Shown: positions 39,251-48,619 of the stretch, in pieces | How the letters are laid out: each line of letters starts with the position of its first letter | How positions within the stretch are numbered: position 1 is the stretch's first letter | Source: Burkholderiales bacterium | Lineage (GTDB): Bacteria; Pseudomonadota; Gammaproteobacteria; Burkholderiales; UBA11063 | Direction of reading: 5' to 3' | Assembly: GCA_020697255.1 (NCBI GenBank) | Contig: JAJFBE010000003.1 | Location: 186,001 to 250,000, forward strand | DNA length: 64,000 nt | Notes under the pieces: generated by a model | Database searches by the model: none | What the model saw: the letters and a program-made list of their open reading frames with translations, nothing else | What the model was told of the DNA's origin: nothing | Program-made: the position numbers and the translations under genes

Positions 39251-40168
39251 ATGAATATTATTAAGCCAACTATCCACGAGCGCTTCTCGCCTATAATTGC
39301 TCCGGCTGGTAAAAAAATCAGATTAAGTAAATATCCGGCAGATCCTAGAAAATATAAAGCTATTCAGCAATACTCTACTAAAGAGTTAGAAAATAGAGCT
39401 AAAGATTTACTATCAGAGGGAATTATCAGACTACAAATGGCCCAGGAAAAGTTATGGGCTGCAAAAAAGTATGGGATTTTAATTGTGCTGCAAGGTATGG
39501 ATGCCGCTGGAAAAGACGGCGCAATTAAGCATGTTATGAGTGGTTTAAATCCTCAGGTGTGTAGGGTTGCTAGTTTCAAGGCGCCGACTTCCTTGGAAGC
39601 ATCTCATGATTATCTTTGGCGCTGCTCGTTACAGTTGCCGATTCGTGGTGAGATTGTAGTTTTTAACCGCTCACATTACGAGGCGGTTTTAGTAACGCGT
39701 GTACATCCAGAGGTACTGGAGACGTTACCTGAAGAGTTAAGTTTAAAAAATAATAAAGATTTTTGGTCTCAGAGATACGAAGACATTAATGCTTTTGAAA
39801 AGCATCTGGCTAGAAATGGCATATTGGTCCTTAAATTTTTTTTAAATATATCGCGTGATGAGCAAAAAAATCGTTTGTTAGAACGCCTAAATAATCCGGA
39901 TAAATATTGGAAAATTTCACCTTCGGATTTTAAAGAACGCCCGTTTTGGAATGAGTATATTGAGGCCTTTGAAGATATGTTGTCTGCAACAAGTTATCCT
40001 CATGCACCATGGATTATTGTTCCGGCAAATGATAAAAAAATAGCCCGGGCGATAATTGCCGATACAATATCGCATGCGATAGATTCATTAGACATTGATT
40101 ATCCTGAAGTTAGTAAAGAGCAGATTAAAGAATTTCAGAAGATAAAGAAACTACTCGAAAAAACTTAA
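39251..40168 (+). CDS. Polyphosphate kinase 2 family protein
   Basis: A 305-residue PPK2-type phosphotransferase that moves phosphate between polyphosphate and nucleotides. The P-loop is LQGMDAAGKDGAIKHV, and FKAPT, VFNRSHYEAVLVTRVHPE, KFFLNISRDEQKNRLLERL and WIIVPANDKKIARAI are typical. Single-domain. Its stop overlaps that of the convergent GST gene by 4 bases. Nucleotide preference (class I, II or III) was not determined. Confidence 0.93.
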   Translation: MNIIKPTIHERFSPIIAPAGKKIRLSKYPADPRKYKAIQQYSTKELENRAKDLLSEGIIRLQMAQEKLWAAKKYGILIVLQGMDAAGKDGAIKHVMSGLNPQVCRVASFKAPTSLEASHDYLWRCSLQLPIRGEIVVFNRSHYEAVLVTRVHPEVLETLPEELSLKNNKDFWSQRYEDINAFEKHLARNGILVLKFFLNISRDEQKNRLLERLNNPDKYWKISPSDFKERPFWNEYIEAFEDMLSATSYPHAPWIIVPANDKKIARAIIADTISHAIDSLDIDYPEVSKEQIKEFQKIKKLLEKT

Positions 40169-40887
40169 TTTAGTAATTTGTTAAAGCTGCTGCGCTGCTT
40201 CATTCTTTCATAGTACGCAGCTGTAAAAGGGGATTGATCTTTTAGTAATTCGGTTTTTATGCCTAGGCGCCTTAAGCGAAGTAGCCTGACTATACAAACT
40301 GCATCAGCCATGGTATATTTTTTACCAAATAAAAAATCAGACTTATTGTTTGCCAATTTTTGCTCTACATCGGTTAAAGCATTGGTAATTGCGGCATTAG
40401 CTATTGCTATCTCCTCGGGAGTAAATTTGCCTCTTACGGCTTTAGCTAAAAATGCGCCACGATCTTTATTTGGATGTTTTGCAGCAATCTCTAAAATCCG
40501 ATTTTTTTCTTCGACGCTTTTTGTATTGTGCATCCATAAATTGTAGTAGCTTAAAGTCCTGATATGCGGGTCATGGAGTGATTCATCTTGCTTACAAAAA
40601 TTATGTACCGCTAAAGATATTGATGAATCAAAATATACATCAGATTGGGGCAGATATTTTTTAGAAACATACTCCATAATATCTGTGCTGTTGCAAACAA
40701 TTATATCACCGTCTTTCAAAGCTGGAACAGTTCCTTTTGGATTGATGAGTTTATATGTCTCATCCAAAATATGTTCTTGTTTGAGTAATTCAAAAAGATG
40801 ACTGTTATATTCGATCTTTTTTTCAGAAAAGTATACTAATACTTTCATTGAAGCATAAGAGTTATGATCATAGTATAGGGTTATCAT
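40165..40887 (-). CDS. Glutathione S-transferase family protein
   Basis: A 240-residue GST. The N-terminal thioredoxin-like domain reads MITLYYDHNSYASMKVLVYF, then INPKGTVPALKDGD with the cis-Pro and CNSTDIMEYV for gamma-Glu binding; the helical C-terminal domain contains LFGKKYTMADAVCIV. The open frame extends upstream to 40929, but ATG 40887 gives the family N-terminus. Substrate unknown. Confidence 0.87.
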   Translation of the reverse strand: MITLYYDHNSYASMKVLVYFSEKKIEYNSHLFELLKQEHILDETYKLINPKGTVPALKDGDIIVCNSTDIMEYVSKKYLPQSDVYFDSSISLAVHNFCKQDESLHDPHIRTLSYYNLWMHNTKSVEEKNRILEIAAKHPNKDRGAFLAKAVRGKFTPEEIAIANAAITNALTDVEQKLANNKSDFLFGKKYTMADAVCIVRLLRLRRLGIKTELLKDQSPFTAAYYERMKQRSSFNKLLN

Positions 40888-40951
40888 GTAATGTTCCAAT
40901 TTAAGTATACTTAAAGCCCTCAATACCAAACATGATCCATTGGAATTTAAG

Positions 40952-41806
40952 CTAATTAAAATTAATCACTGAGCTTTCCACAAAACTTTCTTTGTCAAAA
41001 GCAACATCCCCATTAATTTCCGGCTTACCGGTAGTTTGTAGATTAGCAAAATCATACTTGCCGGTATCCATTAAATGAGACGGGATAATATTTTGCATCG
41101 AGCGAAACATAGTTTCAATACGTCCAGGATAACGCTTATTCCAATCATTTAACATCTCTTTAACAGCTTGCCGTTGTAAGTTTGGCTGGGAACCGCATAA
41201 GTTGCATGGAATAATAGGGAACTCATGAACTTTGGCATACTGAATAATATCTTTTTCATTACAGTAGGCCAGAGGGCGGATGACTATGTTGTTGCCATCA
41301 TCACTAATTAGTTTTGGCGGCATACCTTTTAGCTTGCCGCCATAAAACATATTCAGAAATAAAGTTTCAAGAATATCATCCCGGTGATGACCAAGGGCAA
41401 TTTTATTTGCGCCAAGTTCTTTTGCCACCCGGTAGAGTATTCCGCGGCGTAAGCGAGAGCATAATCCACAAGTGGTCTTGCCTTCCGGAATAACGCGCTT
41501 AACTGTTGAATAAGTATTTTCGGTAATTATCTGATAACGTACCCCAAGAGATGATAGGTAATTTGGTAATACGTCCTTAGGAAAGCCAGGCTGTCCCTGG
41601 TCCAGATTGACCGCAACAATTTCAAATTTTATTGGCGCAATCTTTTGTAAACCTAGCAAGATATCAAGTAGGGTGTAGCTATCTTTGCCACCAGAGAGAC
41701 AAACCATGACCAAATCATTATTACTAATCATGTTATAGTCATGGATTGCTTTACCCACGTTAGCGCGGAGGCGCTTGGTTAGCTTGTTAAATTCGTACTC
41801 TTTCAA
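40952..41806 (-). CDS. ttcA: tRNA 2-thiocytidine(32) synthetase TtcA
   Basis: ATP-dependent Fe-S enzyme that thiolates C32 of tRNA. 284 residues. PP-loop [16 protein letters not shown] (about residue 34), cluster cysteines in [10 protein letters not shown] (about 117) and CNLCGSQ (about 205), and [19 protein letters not shown] are characteristic. It is a housekeeping sulfur-insertion enzyme and unrelated to the sulfur operon at 58-62 kb. Confidence 0.96.
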   Translation of the reverse strand: MKEYEFNKLTKRLRANVGKAIHDYNMISNNDLVMVCLSGGKDSYTLLDILLGLQKIAPIKFEIVAVNLDQGQPGFPKDVLPNYLSSLGVRYQIITENTYSTVKRVIPEGKTTCGLCSRLRRGILYRVAKELGANKIALGHHRDDILETLFLNMFYGGKLKGMPPKLISDDGNNIVIRPLAYCNEKDIIQYAKVHEFPIIPCNLCGSQPNLQRQAVKEMLNDWNKRYPGRIETMFRSMQNIIPSHLMDTGKYDFANLQTTGKPEINGDVAFDKESFVESSVINFN

Positions 41807-41811
41807 AAGAA

Positions 41812-42255
41812 TTATTCCTCTTCCGGTGCCAAACTTTTGACAGAGGCTGCACCTTGCACACCCGAGAGCATGGAACCAAATTGAGTAACGACTAAATCGT
41901 TATCATCAAAATTAACACCTCTGAAAGGAATACGTTTTTTTGTCTTAGAAGCTGCAAATTTAGCGTAATACGTACTGCCTAAAATTTCTTGCAAATTAGT
42001 TGCCTTACTATCCTGCCAGCTAATAGAATAAACCTTGTTGGACTTATTATTTACCAAATAAGTGATGACAGCCTTCCCATCTGCTGATGTGCTCTGAAAT
42101 TTGGAAGAGGTGCTTTTCTTTTCAACCAGTTTAAGTGCTGAAGTAGTGGTATTTTTTTGTGCAGCAACTGTTTCATTAAGGGTATCACCTAAAGAGATAG
42201 CACCAGATAGCTTAACTACTAATATAGTTGATAATAAAATTAATAGCTTATTCAT
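41812..42255 (-). CDS. DUF2844-like secreted protein
   Basis: A 147-residue exported protein (signal peptide to about LSGA, residue 19). Sequence resembles DUF2844: [10 protein letters not shown] near the N-terminus, [18 protein letters not shown] and [15 protein letters not shown] in the middle. The assignment leans on its position 19 bases after the DUF3443 gene, a pairing frequent in betaproteobacteria. Function unknown. Confidence 0.7.
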   Translation of the reverse strand: MNKLLILLSTILVVKLSGAISLGDTLNETVAAQKNTTTSALKLVEKKSTSSKFQSTSADGKAVITYLVNNKSNKVYSISWQDSKATNLQEILGSTYYAKFAASKTKKRIPFRGVNFDDNDLVVTQFGSMLSGVQGAASVKSLAPEEE

Positions 42256-42274
42256 GATTCATTTCTCCTAATTT

Positions 42275-43498
42275 CTAATATATCCAGTAACCGCTAGAGC
42301 TTGCCGGAAGTGTAACGCCATTAACCGTTGCAGTCTTGCCGGCAAATACCATATATACTGTTTTGCCCAGGTAAAATGGTAATCCCCAGTCAATCAGAGG
42401 ACTTGAGCCAGCCAGGGAAGCAATGTTGACACCTATATTAGAAAATGCATTGTTAGTACTATTATTTAAAAGATCAGAAGCATTCCCAATATTAAAATTA
42501 ATTGTGGCACTTGCCGTGTTGCCCAGCCCGTCAATGCCTGTCATAGTGGCTGAGTCTGAAATTTCACTTGATGGACAGAAGAAACCATTTAAAGAACCGC
42601 CACAATTAGGCCAGAACTGGCTGGTAAAATAGTATCCCTGTGAGCCTGTATCCAGATATGATGGATAAGTTGTTTCCCTAAACGTACTATTTACAGTTAA
42701 ACCAGTGCCATTAATCTGGAATATATGAGTTCCTGAACCCGGGGTATTGGCATTATTTGTTCCAACGCCAAATACTCCATAACCATCAGCACTAGCAGCT
42801 CCTGAAGATGGGACACTGGCAAATGTCAGAGTTAAACCGTTGTTATCACTGGCAAATTGTGTTATCGGATTTGTTACATATGCCGGTGGCAAGATTTGAT
42901 TACAATTATTGCCATTACAGGTAAAATAGCCTGAATACCCTTGGTCTGTTTGTAGAGGTCCAATCCCCAAAATACCATTTACACCAAAGTCTGTTGGTGT
43001 AGCAGATGCACCAGAACAATTACTTGCGCCAGGGTAGCTTGCATCTATAACTTGTATTGGAATTTGGGTGGCAGTAGTTGTGCTATTTAGGGTTACGCTT
43101 GCATATTTTATCGGCCCCCAGTTGGCTGTGCCATCAGCATAAAAGACACACTCAGATATTGGTTGGGCATTAGAAGACTGCATTGCAGGTAGCAAGTTGT
43201 TAGTATTCGGTAATAATGAGCTAAATACACGCAAACCAAAACTGCCGGTATCAACAAGAACATTACTAACCGTATCACAATTAGACGTTCCACTTTGACA
43301 TATGGTAACAGTTGCGCAGGGCGCATTGAAATAACTACATACATTTGATGAGCCGGCATTAATGGTAATCCGAATGGTGCTGCCACTTGCCGGCACAGGA
43401 GTTATTGTAGTACCTCCACCACCACCGGTACAAGCCCCTAGCCCCAAACCTATAGCCGTGCCTATACTGGCTGCTACGGTTAATAATTTTTTATTCAA
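42275..43498 (-). CDS. DUF3443 family lipoprotein with two DTG motifs
   Basis: A 407-residue lipoprotein (lipobox LGAC near residue 23, followed by TGGGGG). DUF3443 features: NVCSYFNAPCATVTIC, SNVLVDTGSFGLRVFSS, GVNGILGIGPLQTDQG, YVTNPITQFASDNNG and SYLDTGSQGYYFTSQFWP. Two D-T-G-S motifs spaced through the chain resemble the paired catalytic aspartates of pepsin-type proteases. Enzyme activity is not established for the family. Operon with DUF2844. Confidence 0.85.
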   Translation of the reverse strand: MNKKLLTVAASIGTAIGLGLGACTGGGGGTTITPVPASGSTIRITINAGSSNVCSYFNAPCATVTICQSGTSNCDTVSNVLVDTGSFGLRVFSSLLPNTNNLLPAMQSSNAQPISECVFYADGTANWGPIKYASVTLNSTTTATQIPIQVIDASYPGASNCSGASATPTDFGVNGILGIGPLQTDQGYSGYFTCNGNNCNQILPPAYVTNPITQFASDNNGLTLTFASVPSSGAASADGYGVFGVGTNNANTPGSGTHIFQINGTGLTVNSTFRETTYPSYLDTGSQGYYFTSQFWPNCGGSLNGFFCPSSEISDSATMTGIDGLGNTASATINFNIGNASDLLNNSTNNAFSNIGVNIASLAGSSPLIDWGLPFYLGKTVYMVFAGKTATVNGVTLPASSSGYWIY

Positions 43499-43766
43499 TC
43501 TTGGCCTCCAAATGAGAACATATAAAAAATATCGATTTTAGCCTAAAAAAAGATATTATATGCAAAGCCCAAAATCATTTCATAGCAAACGTTAACGGCT
43601 TTTTTTAGGTTTAAGCAAAAATTATAGCATAATCTACTGAGCATATTCCAGTCGATTTATGGAAATTAGTTGATAAAAAGGTTATAGGTATGAGAAAATA
43701 CCGAGTTTATTAGAGAATACTTGTATATTGAACATTTATACAGATTACAGAAAATATAGATTACAT

Positions 43767-44492
43767 ATGAGATTTAAAAAATTTGGATTAATCATTTTAC
43801 TGGCGTTGTTAGCATTGTCCGGGCAGCTTGCATATGCAGTAACCGCAGACGATAGCGAGGATATGGATGATGATCCGGCGACGGTAACGGTTCCGGCCAA
43901 ATCAAGCGATGCTATTGGAAATATGTTGCTTCAATCAATAAGTCTGATTGGGATTCCATATCGCTGGGGAGGCAATACTCCGGAAACCGGAATGGATTGT
44001 AGCGGGTTTATTCGCTATTTATATAAAACTTCTCTGGGAATTACGCTACCCAGGACTGCTGCTGAAATGTCTAAAGTTGGTAAGCGTATCAGCGTAGATG
44101 ATATAGAACCTGGTGATTTACTGTTTTTTAATACAAGGCGCGGGGCTAATACCCATGTAGGGATGTATCTGGGTAATAATAGAATGATTGTTGCGCCCAG
44201 AACCGGGCAGGACATCCAGATATCAGTTTTAGATAGTTACTGGCATAAACACTTAAATGGTGCTAAACGTATTGTACAGGAAAATGAAGATGATGGCGGT
44301 AATACCAGCCTTGAGAGTTTCCAGGATAAGTTAGATGAAGCGCTACCTGGCGGATACAAAAAGCATTCTCGTAAAGGGAAACATAGCAAGACCAAAGCTC
44401 GCCATAGTGGACATCATACTAGCCATAAGTCTAAAGCTCGGGTAAGTAAGAAAACTACCCATCATAAAACTAAAAAGAAGAAAGCAAGATGA
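43767..44492 (+). CDS. NlpC/P60 family secreted cell-wall peptidase with basic tail
   Basis: Predicted D,L-endopeptidase (241 residues from ATG 43767) acting on peptidoglycan stem peptides. Signal peptide ends LAYA. NlpC/P60 domain: GIPYRWGGNTPETGMDCSGF with the catalytic Cys, LPRTAAEMSKVG, DLLFFNTRRGANTHVGMYLG with the catalytic His. A C-terminal tail of about 50 residues is almost entirely Lys, His, Arg, Ser and Thr (KKHSRKGKHSKTKARHSGHH and beyond), beyond the normal domain; it may bind nucleic acid, lipopolysaccharide or polyphosphate. ATG 43728 would lengthen the N-terminus without purpose. Confidence 0.88.
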   Translation: MRFKKFGLIILLALLALSGQLAYAVTADDSEDMDDDPATVTVPAKSSDAIGNMLLQSISLIGIPYRWGGNTPETGMDCSGFIRYLYKTSLGITLPRTAAEMSKVGKRISVDDIEPGDLLFFNTRRGANTHVGMYLGNNRMIVAPRTGQDIQISVLDSYWHKHLNGAKRIVQENEDDGGNTSLESFQDKLDEALPGGYKKHSRKGKHSKTKARHSGHHTSHKSKARVSKKTTHHKTKKKKAR

Positions 44493-44698
44493 CAATTAGA
44501 TACCCGGTATGGAGAAACGTAGCGGGTGACAAAGTTTCGTGTACTGAAAAAATTAAGGTAATGCAACAAAATATTGAAGAGTTGCAGCAAATTGCCCAGG
44601 ATTTATTTGAAGACGGCATTTTGATGGATATAGATCCAAAGCAATTAAAACAATATCTGCAGAGTCTTATACAAAATCTGCGTAACCCCTATGAATAA
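44489..44698 (+). CDS. Small conserved hypothetical protein (69 aa)
   Basis: A 69-residue protein starting inside the stop of the NlpC/P60 gene (ATGA overlap). Sequence is acidic and helical (KIKVMQQNIEELQQIAQDLF). No signal peptide. I do not recognise the family; the overlap supports a genuine, co-translated gene. Confidence 0.65.
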   Translation: MTIRYPVWRNVAGDKVSCTEKIKVMQQNIEELQQIAQDLFEDGILMDIDPKQLKQYLQSLIQNLRNPYE

Positions 44699-44712
44699 GT
44701 GAAAGTCGTGTT

Positions 44713-44732
44713 ATTCCCGCGTATGCGGGAAT
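44713..44732. repeat. dRS3-like 20-bp palindrome ATTCCCGCGTATGCGGGAAT
   Basis: Exact match to ATTCCC-N8-GGGAAT with an 8-bp stem and GTAT loop, in the 64-base gap before lolE. Confidence 0.85.
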
Positions 44733-44762
44733 CCAAATTTATTGAAGAGTGAATTATAAGCT

Positions 44763-46013
44763 ATGTTTTTTTCCAAATTTGAGTTAATGGTTGGGCTGCG
44801 TTATTTGAAAGCGAAGCAAAAAAGCAGCTTTGTTTCTTTTATTTCCTTTGTATCAATTATTGGTATTGCACTGGGAGTTGCCGCTTTAATTACGGTTTTA
44901 TCAGTAATGAATGGGTTTCAACGCGAAATCAGAAGTAAGATTATTGGTGTAACTGCGCATATGCAATTAATTGATGCATCCGGTAGGTTGGCCAATTGGG
45001 AAGATATTGCCAAACGGGCAAAAATCAATAAGCAGGTTGTAAGCTATGCCCCATATGTTGATGGTCAGGCATTGGTTTCTTATGACGGAAATGTTAGTGG
45101 TGTTATGATCCGGGGGGTGAAACCTGAGTTAGAAAAAACTGTTGATGATATTGCCGATCATATAGTATCCGGGGATAAAAATTCATTGATTCCGGGTAAA
45201 TTTAATGTTATTATTGGACGCGAATTGGCCAGGCAGCTTGGAGTGCAGGTAGGCGACAAGATGACGGTTATAACACCTGATGGTCAGCCAACGCCGGCTG
45301 GGATGATTCCTCGTCTTAAGCAATTCAACATTTCCGGAATTTTTAATATGCATATGTTTGAATATGATAGTGGTTTGGTTTTAGTGGATATGGCCGATGC
45401 ACAGGTACTGTTTAAAATGAATGATAATGTTAGCGGCATTCGGTTGACAGTAGATGATGTAATGAATACTAAACAGGTCAAGGCAGAACTGGGCAAAGTT
45501 TTGCCGGACAATGTATTAGCTACTGATTGGATAGATCAACATGCCAATTATTTCTCGGCGGTTGAATTGGAAAAGAAGATGATGTTTGTAATTTTAACCT
45601 TAATAGTTGCTGTTGCTGCGTTTAATTTAGTTTCTACTTTGGTAATGACGGTCAATGATAAACGGGCGGATATTGCTATTTTACGTACTATGGGTGCCAG
45701 TCGGCATAACATTACCCGTATTTTTATGTTGCAGGGGGGCATGTCCGGAATAATCGGTACCATAAGCGGGACTATCCTTGGCTTATTACTGGCTATTAAT
45801 ATTGGCCGGATAGTACATTTTTTTGAAGTGCTCACCGGCACTCGGTTAATTAGTAGTGAAGTATATTTGATCGATTACCTGCCATCCCAAGTTATTCCAA
45901 GTGATGTAATTAGTATTTTTATTGTTTCAATTTTGTTAAGTATTGTAGCTACCATTTATCCAAGCCGCAATGCCGCCAAAACTGATCCGGTTGAGGCTTT
46001 GCGTTATGAATAA
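44763..46013 (+). CDS. Lipoprotein-releasing ABC transporter permease LolC/LolE
   Basis: A 416-residue inner-membrane subunit of the Lol system that extracts lipoproteins for LolA. The N-terminal FELMVGLRYLKAKQKSSFVS, a periplasmic domain, and C-terminal FtsX-type helices (LVSTLVMTVNDKRADIAILR, MGASRHNI) are typical, ending AAKTDPVEALRYE. Only one permease gene is here, so it probably acts as a homodimer (the LolF arrangement known in several lineages) unless the second gene is elsewhere. Confidence 0.93.
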   Translation: MFFSKFELMVGLRYLKAKQKSSFVSFISFVSIIGIALGVAALITVLSVMNGFQREIRSKIIGVTAHMQLIDASGRLANWEDIAKRAKINKQVVSYAPYVDGQALVSYDGNVSGVMIRGVKPELEKTVDDIADHIVSGDKNSLIPGKFNVIIGRELARQLGVQVGDKMTVITPDGQPTPAGMIPRLKQFNISGIFNMHMFEYDSGLVLVDMADAQVLFKMNDNVSGIRLTVDDVMNTKQVKAELGKVLPDNVLATDWIDQHANYFSAVELEKKMMFVILTLIVAVAAFNLVSTLVMTVNDKRADIAILRTMGASRHNITRIFMLQGGMSGIIGTISGTILGLLLAINIGRIVHFFEVLTGTRLISSEVYLIDYLPSQVIPSDVISIFIVSILLSIVATIYPSRNAAKTDPVEALRYE

Positions 46014-46698
46014 AGATATAGATAGCTTAGTTTTAATTTGTAATAGCTTACACAAATCATATGTATCGGCAGATACGCTATTGCCAATTTTACAAGGGAT
46101 AAACCTAGAGGTTGGTTTAGGTGAGACGGTTAGTATAGTTGGTAGTTCTGGTAGCGGCAAAAGTACATTATTGCATGTTTTAGCCGGGCTTGATCGGCCA
46201 ACTTCGGGTGAAATTATTTTAGATGGGCATGTATTAAGTGGATTAAATGATGATCAGGTTTGCGCTCTTCGCAATAAAAAGTTGGGATTTATTTATCAAT
46301 TTCATCATTTATTACCCGAATTTACTGCATACGAAAATGTAGTAATGCCATTATTAATTGGTGGTAATGTAAGCCCAGGAAATAAAGATTTTGCCAGACA
46401 TATTTTGGAGCGTTTGGGTTTAGCTAAACGGCTTTTGCATTATCCGGCGCAACTATCCGGGGGTGAACGCCAGAGGGTCGCTATTGCCCGGGCAGTTATC
46501 AATAATCCAAAACTGATTTTTGCAGATGAACCGACTGGCAATTTAGATAACCATACTGGTAGTCAGGTACTGGAAATATTTTTTGAGCTACAAAAAGAAT
46601 TAAAAACCAGTCTAGTGATAGTAACGCACGACCCTGCAATTGCGGCACTAACCAAGTATCGCTACAGGCTAAAAGAAGGCTCACTCTATTCAGAGTAA
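46006..46698 (+). CDS. lolD: Lipoprotein-releasing ABC transporter ATP-binding subunit LolD
   Basis: 230-residue ATPase partner of the preceding permease. Walker A GSSGSGKSTLLHVLAG, signature LSGGERQRVAIARA, Walker B LIFADEPTGNLD and the switch His in VTHDPA. The start at 46006 overlaps the permease stop by 8 bases; the frame further upstream lies within lolE. Confidence 0.95.
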   Translation: MNKDIDSLVLICNSLHKSYVSADTLLPILQGINLEVGLGETVSIVGSSGSGKSTLLHVLAGLDRPTSGEIILDGHVLSGLNDDQVCALRNKKLGFIYQFHHLLPEFTAYENVVMPLLIGGNVSPGNKDFARHILERLGLAKRLLHYPAQLSGGERQRVAIARAVINNPKLIFADEPTGNLDNHTGSQVLEIFFELQKELKTSLVIVTHDPAIAALTKYRYRLKEGSLYSE

Positions 46699-46700
46699 GC

Positions 46701-46769
46701 CTGTCATCCCCAACTCGCTCGAGGATTTTCATGCCCAACCATTCTCAGCTTGACTGGGAATGGCAACTG
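46701..46769. other. Convergent lolD/mlaA gap with degenerate repeat
   Basis: CTGTCATCCCC at 46701 repeats the edge of the element at 34172, followed by partly palindromic sequence (CTCGCTCGAGG). It appears to be a decayed copy of the ATCCCC-type repeat between two convergent genes. Confidence 0.4.
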
Positions 46770-47630
46770 TCATTTCTTCTGTGGCGGGGTATCACCTTCG
46801 TCGAGTAGCGAATCAATACTTGGTGCGCTCTCAGTGCTAGAGCTTGCCACCGCAGATTCGCCAATAGCAGCCAGATAAGTATCACGCATTGTAACATAAG
46901 GATCAAGCGAGGTTTCCAGGATTTTATCAAAGCCTAGAAATTGAGCGCGGTTATTAACAGCATTGACTGCAAATAATCCAACAGAGATATAGTTATTACT
47001 AAATACTATCCAGGTCGGATTGAATACGGTATCCGGGATTAAACCAAGGGCATCACGAACCGTAGATGGTCCTAAAAGTGGTATTATGTAATAGCTGCTA
47101 TTTGTCCAGCCATATACTTTCATAGTATTACCAAACGAATTTTTATTTTGTACTAATCCCAATCCGGTTGAGACATCAAGGATACCGCCTAATCCGATAG
47201 TTGTATTTAGACTAATTCGCATAATATTCTTCATGCTGGATTGACCGTTGAGTTGTAGTATATCATTACCAAGAGTTACAAAATCTCGTAGATTATTAAA
47301 AAAGTTGGAAAGCACTACCCTAACCGGCAGTGGTACATAGGTAATATATCCTACAGCTGTAGGGCGAATAATTGCTTTGTCGAGCTTATCATTTAGCCGA
47401 TAAGCATTACGGTTATAATTTTCAAAACGATCTACTGAATTTGGTGCTGCTTTAGCAGCAGATTCTATAGATTGTGGTGATATAACTTTAGTGTTTGTGA
47501 CTGGTGGAGTAGCTATGGTTGTTGGGGCTGCTATCGGCTGATTAGTCGCAAGAATTGCCAACTTAGCTATAGCACTATGTGTTATGCAATATAGGAAAGC
47601 CAGATAAACTATTGCTTTAAGTATACGCAC
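46770..47630 (-). CDS. mlaA: MlaA/VacJ outer-membrane lipid-asymmetry protein
   Basis: 286-residue MlaA, which removes misplaced phospholipids from the outer leaflet and passes them to MlaC. DRFENYNRNAYRLNDKLDKA (key start of the fold), PLPVRVVLSNFFNNLRD, GLGGILDVSTGLGL, GPSTVRDALGL and SLDPYVTMRDTYL. Unlike E. coli MlaA there is no obvious lipobox: the N-terminal FLYCITHSAIA has a Cys but not in an L-x-G/A-C context, so it may be a soluble or signal-peptidase-I-processed form. Ends the mla operon. Confidence 0.93.
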   Translation of the reverse strand: MRILKAIVYLAFLYCITHSAIAKLAILATNQPIAAPTTIATPPVTNTKVISPQSIESAAKAAPNSVDRFENYNRNAYRLNDKLDKAIIRPTAVGYITYVPLPVRVVLSNFFNNLRDFVTLGNDILQLNGQSSMKNIMRISLNTTIGLGGILDVSTGLGLVQNKNSFGNTMKVYGWTNSSYYIIPLLGPSTVRDALGLIPDTVFNPTWIVFSNNYISVGLFAVNAVNNRAQFLGFDKILETSLDPYVTMRDTYLAAIGESAVASSSTESAPSIDSLLDEGDTPPQKK

Positions 47631-47633
47631 AAT

Positions 47634-47876
47634 TTACAACTGAACTTTATATAGCTGGCACAAATTTTTTATTTGTGCCGTTGGGTGTAAGAATTTGGCG
47701 TTTTTAAATTTTGATTTTAGATGTACCAAAAATGCAATGCCGGCAGAATCAATTAATTTAACTTCAGATAGATCAAAAATTACATCATTTACGTCACGAA
47801 ATTGCTGATTTATTTGCTTTAATATTTGTGTTACCTGGTCTACAGCAACCTTATCCGGCAATTTATATTGTTTCAT
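47634..47876 (-). CDS. mlaB: MlaB STAS-domain protein
   Basis: An 80-residue STAS domain protein with VIFDLSEVKLIDSAGIAFLV. MlaB binds MlaF and supports assembly of the MlaFEDB complex. Identified by fold and by position between mlaC and mlaA; it shares one base with mlaC. Confidence 0.88.
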   Translation of the reverse strand: MKQYKLPDKVAVDQVTQILKQINQQFRDVNDVIFDLSEVKLIDSAGIAFLVHLKSKFKNAKFLHPTAQIKNLCQLYKVQL

Positions 47877-48604
47877 TAACTATCGCTTTTAGGCCGTTGT
47901 AAGTTATTAACTTTATCTTGTAGTTGCTTGATTAACCCAGGGATTTTGCTACTTTGTACTACATCATTAAATTGAGTGCGGTAAGTAGTTACCAAACTGG
48001 CATTCTCAATTTTAATATCATAAGCAAGCCAGCGGCCGGTATTATTTGCCAGGTCATATTCAACCTTTATGGGGGCATTATTGCTATTAGGCAATGTGAT
48101 TTGACATACAACAGCTGTTTTTTGTATACTTGAGTTTTTGGGGTTTGGAGTAGATATTGCTGTACTTACAATATTAGTTTTGGCTCCCTTAAATTTGGAT
48201 AACGCTGTTGAATAAGTTGATATCAGTAGTTGTTTAAACAGGCTAACTAATTTTGCTTGTTGTTCCGGAGTTGCCAGTTTCCAATTAGTACCCATAGCAT
48301 ATTTCGTCATTAAGTTAAAATCAAATTGCGATGTAACTACATTAGTCATTTGCATAGCATTATTTTTGTTTATTAGGTCGATTGCACGATTTGACGTATC
48401 GCTTACAACAAAACAAGCTGTTCCGGCACTACACTCAACACCTTTAGCTACCGTAACTGTAGAAGTTGGCATTGCTGCAGCAGAAGTACTTGTGCTAGCA
48501 GTTGTTGGACCGCTTGCAAAACTGCTCATGCCCAAGCACGTAATTAGCACGCTTACTAGTATTTTTTTAGTTTTTGTAGGGACAGATGGAAAATTTGTTT
48601 GCAT
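47876..48604 (-). CDS. mlaC: MlaC periplasmic phospholipid-binding protein
   Basis: 242-residue exported protein (signal peptide ending near FASG). The Tol-Tol-Ttg2 domain is recognised from QFDFNLMTKYAMGTNWKLAT (with APEQQAKLVSLFKQLLISTY continuing), VEYDLANNTGRWLAYDIKIE and LVTTYRTQFNDVVQ. It ferries phospholipid between MlaA and MlaD. An Ala/Thr/Ser-rich insert follows the signal peptide. Confidence 0.93.
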   Translation of the reverse strand: MQTNFPSVPTKTKKILVSVLITCLGMSSFASGPTTASTSTSAAAMPTSTVTVAKGVECSAGTACFVVSDTSNRAIDLINKNNAMQMTNVVTSQFDFNLMTKYAMGTNWKLATPEQQAKLVSLFKQLLISTYSTALSKFKGAKTNIVSTAISTPNPKNSSIQKTAVVCQITLPNSNNAPIKVEYDLANNTGRWLAYDIKIENASLVTTYRTQFNDVVQSSKIPGLIKQLQDKVNNLQRPKSDS

Positions 48605-48619
48605 ATTGATCTCCTTTAT

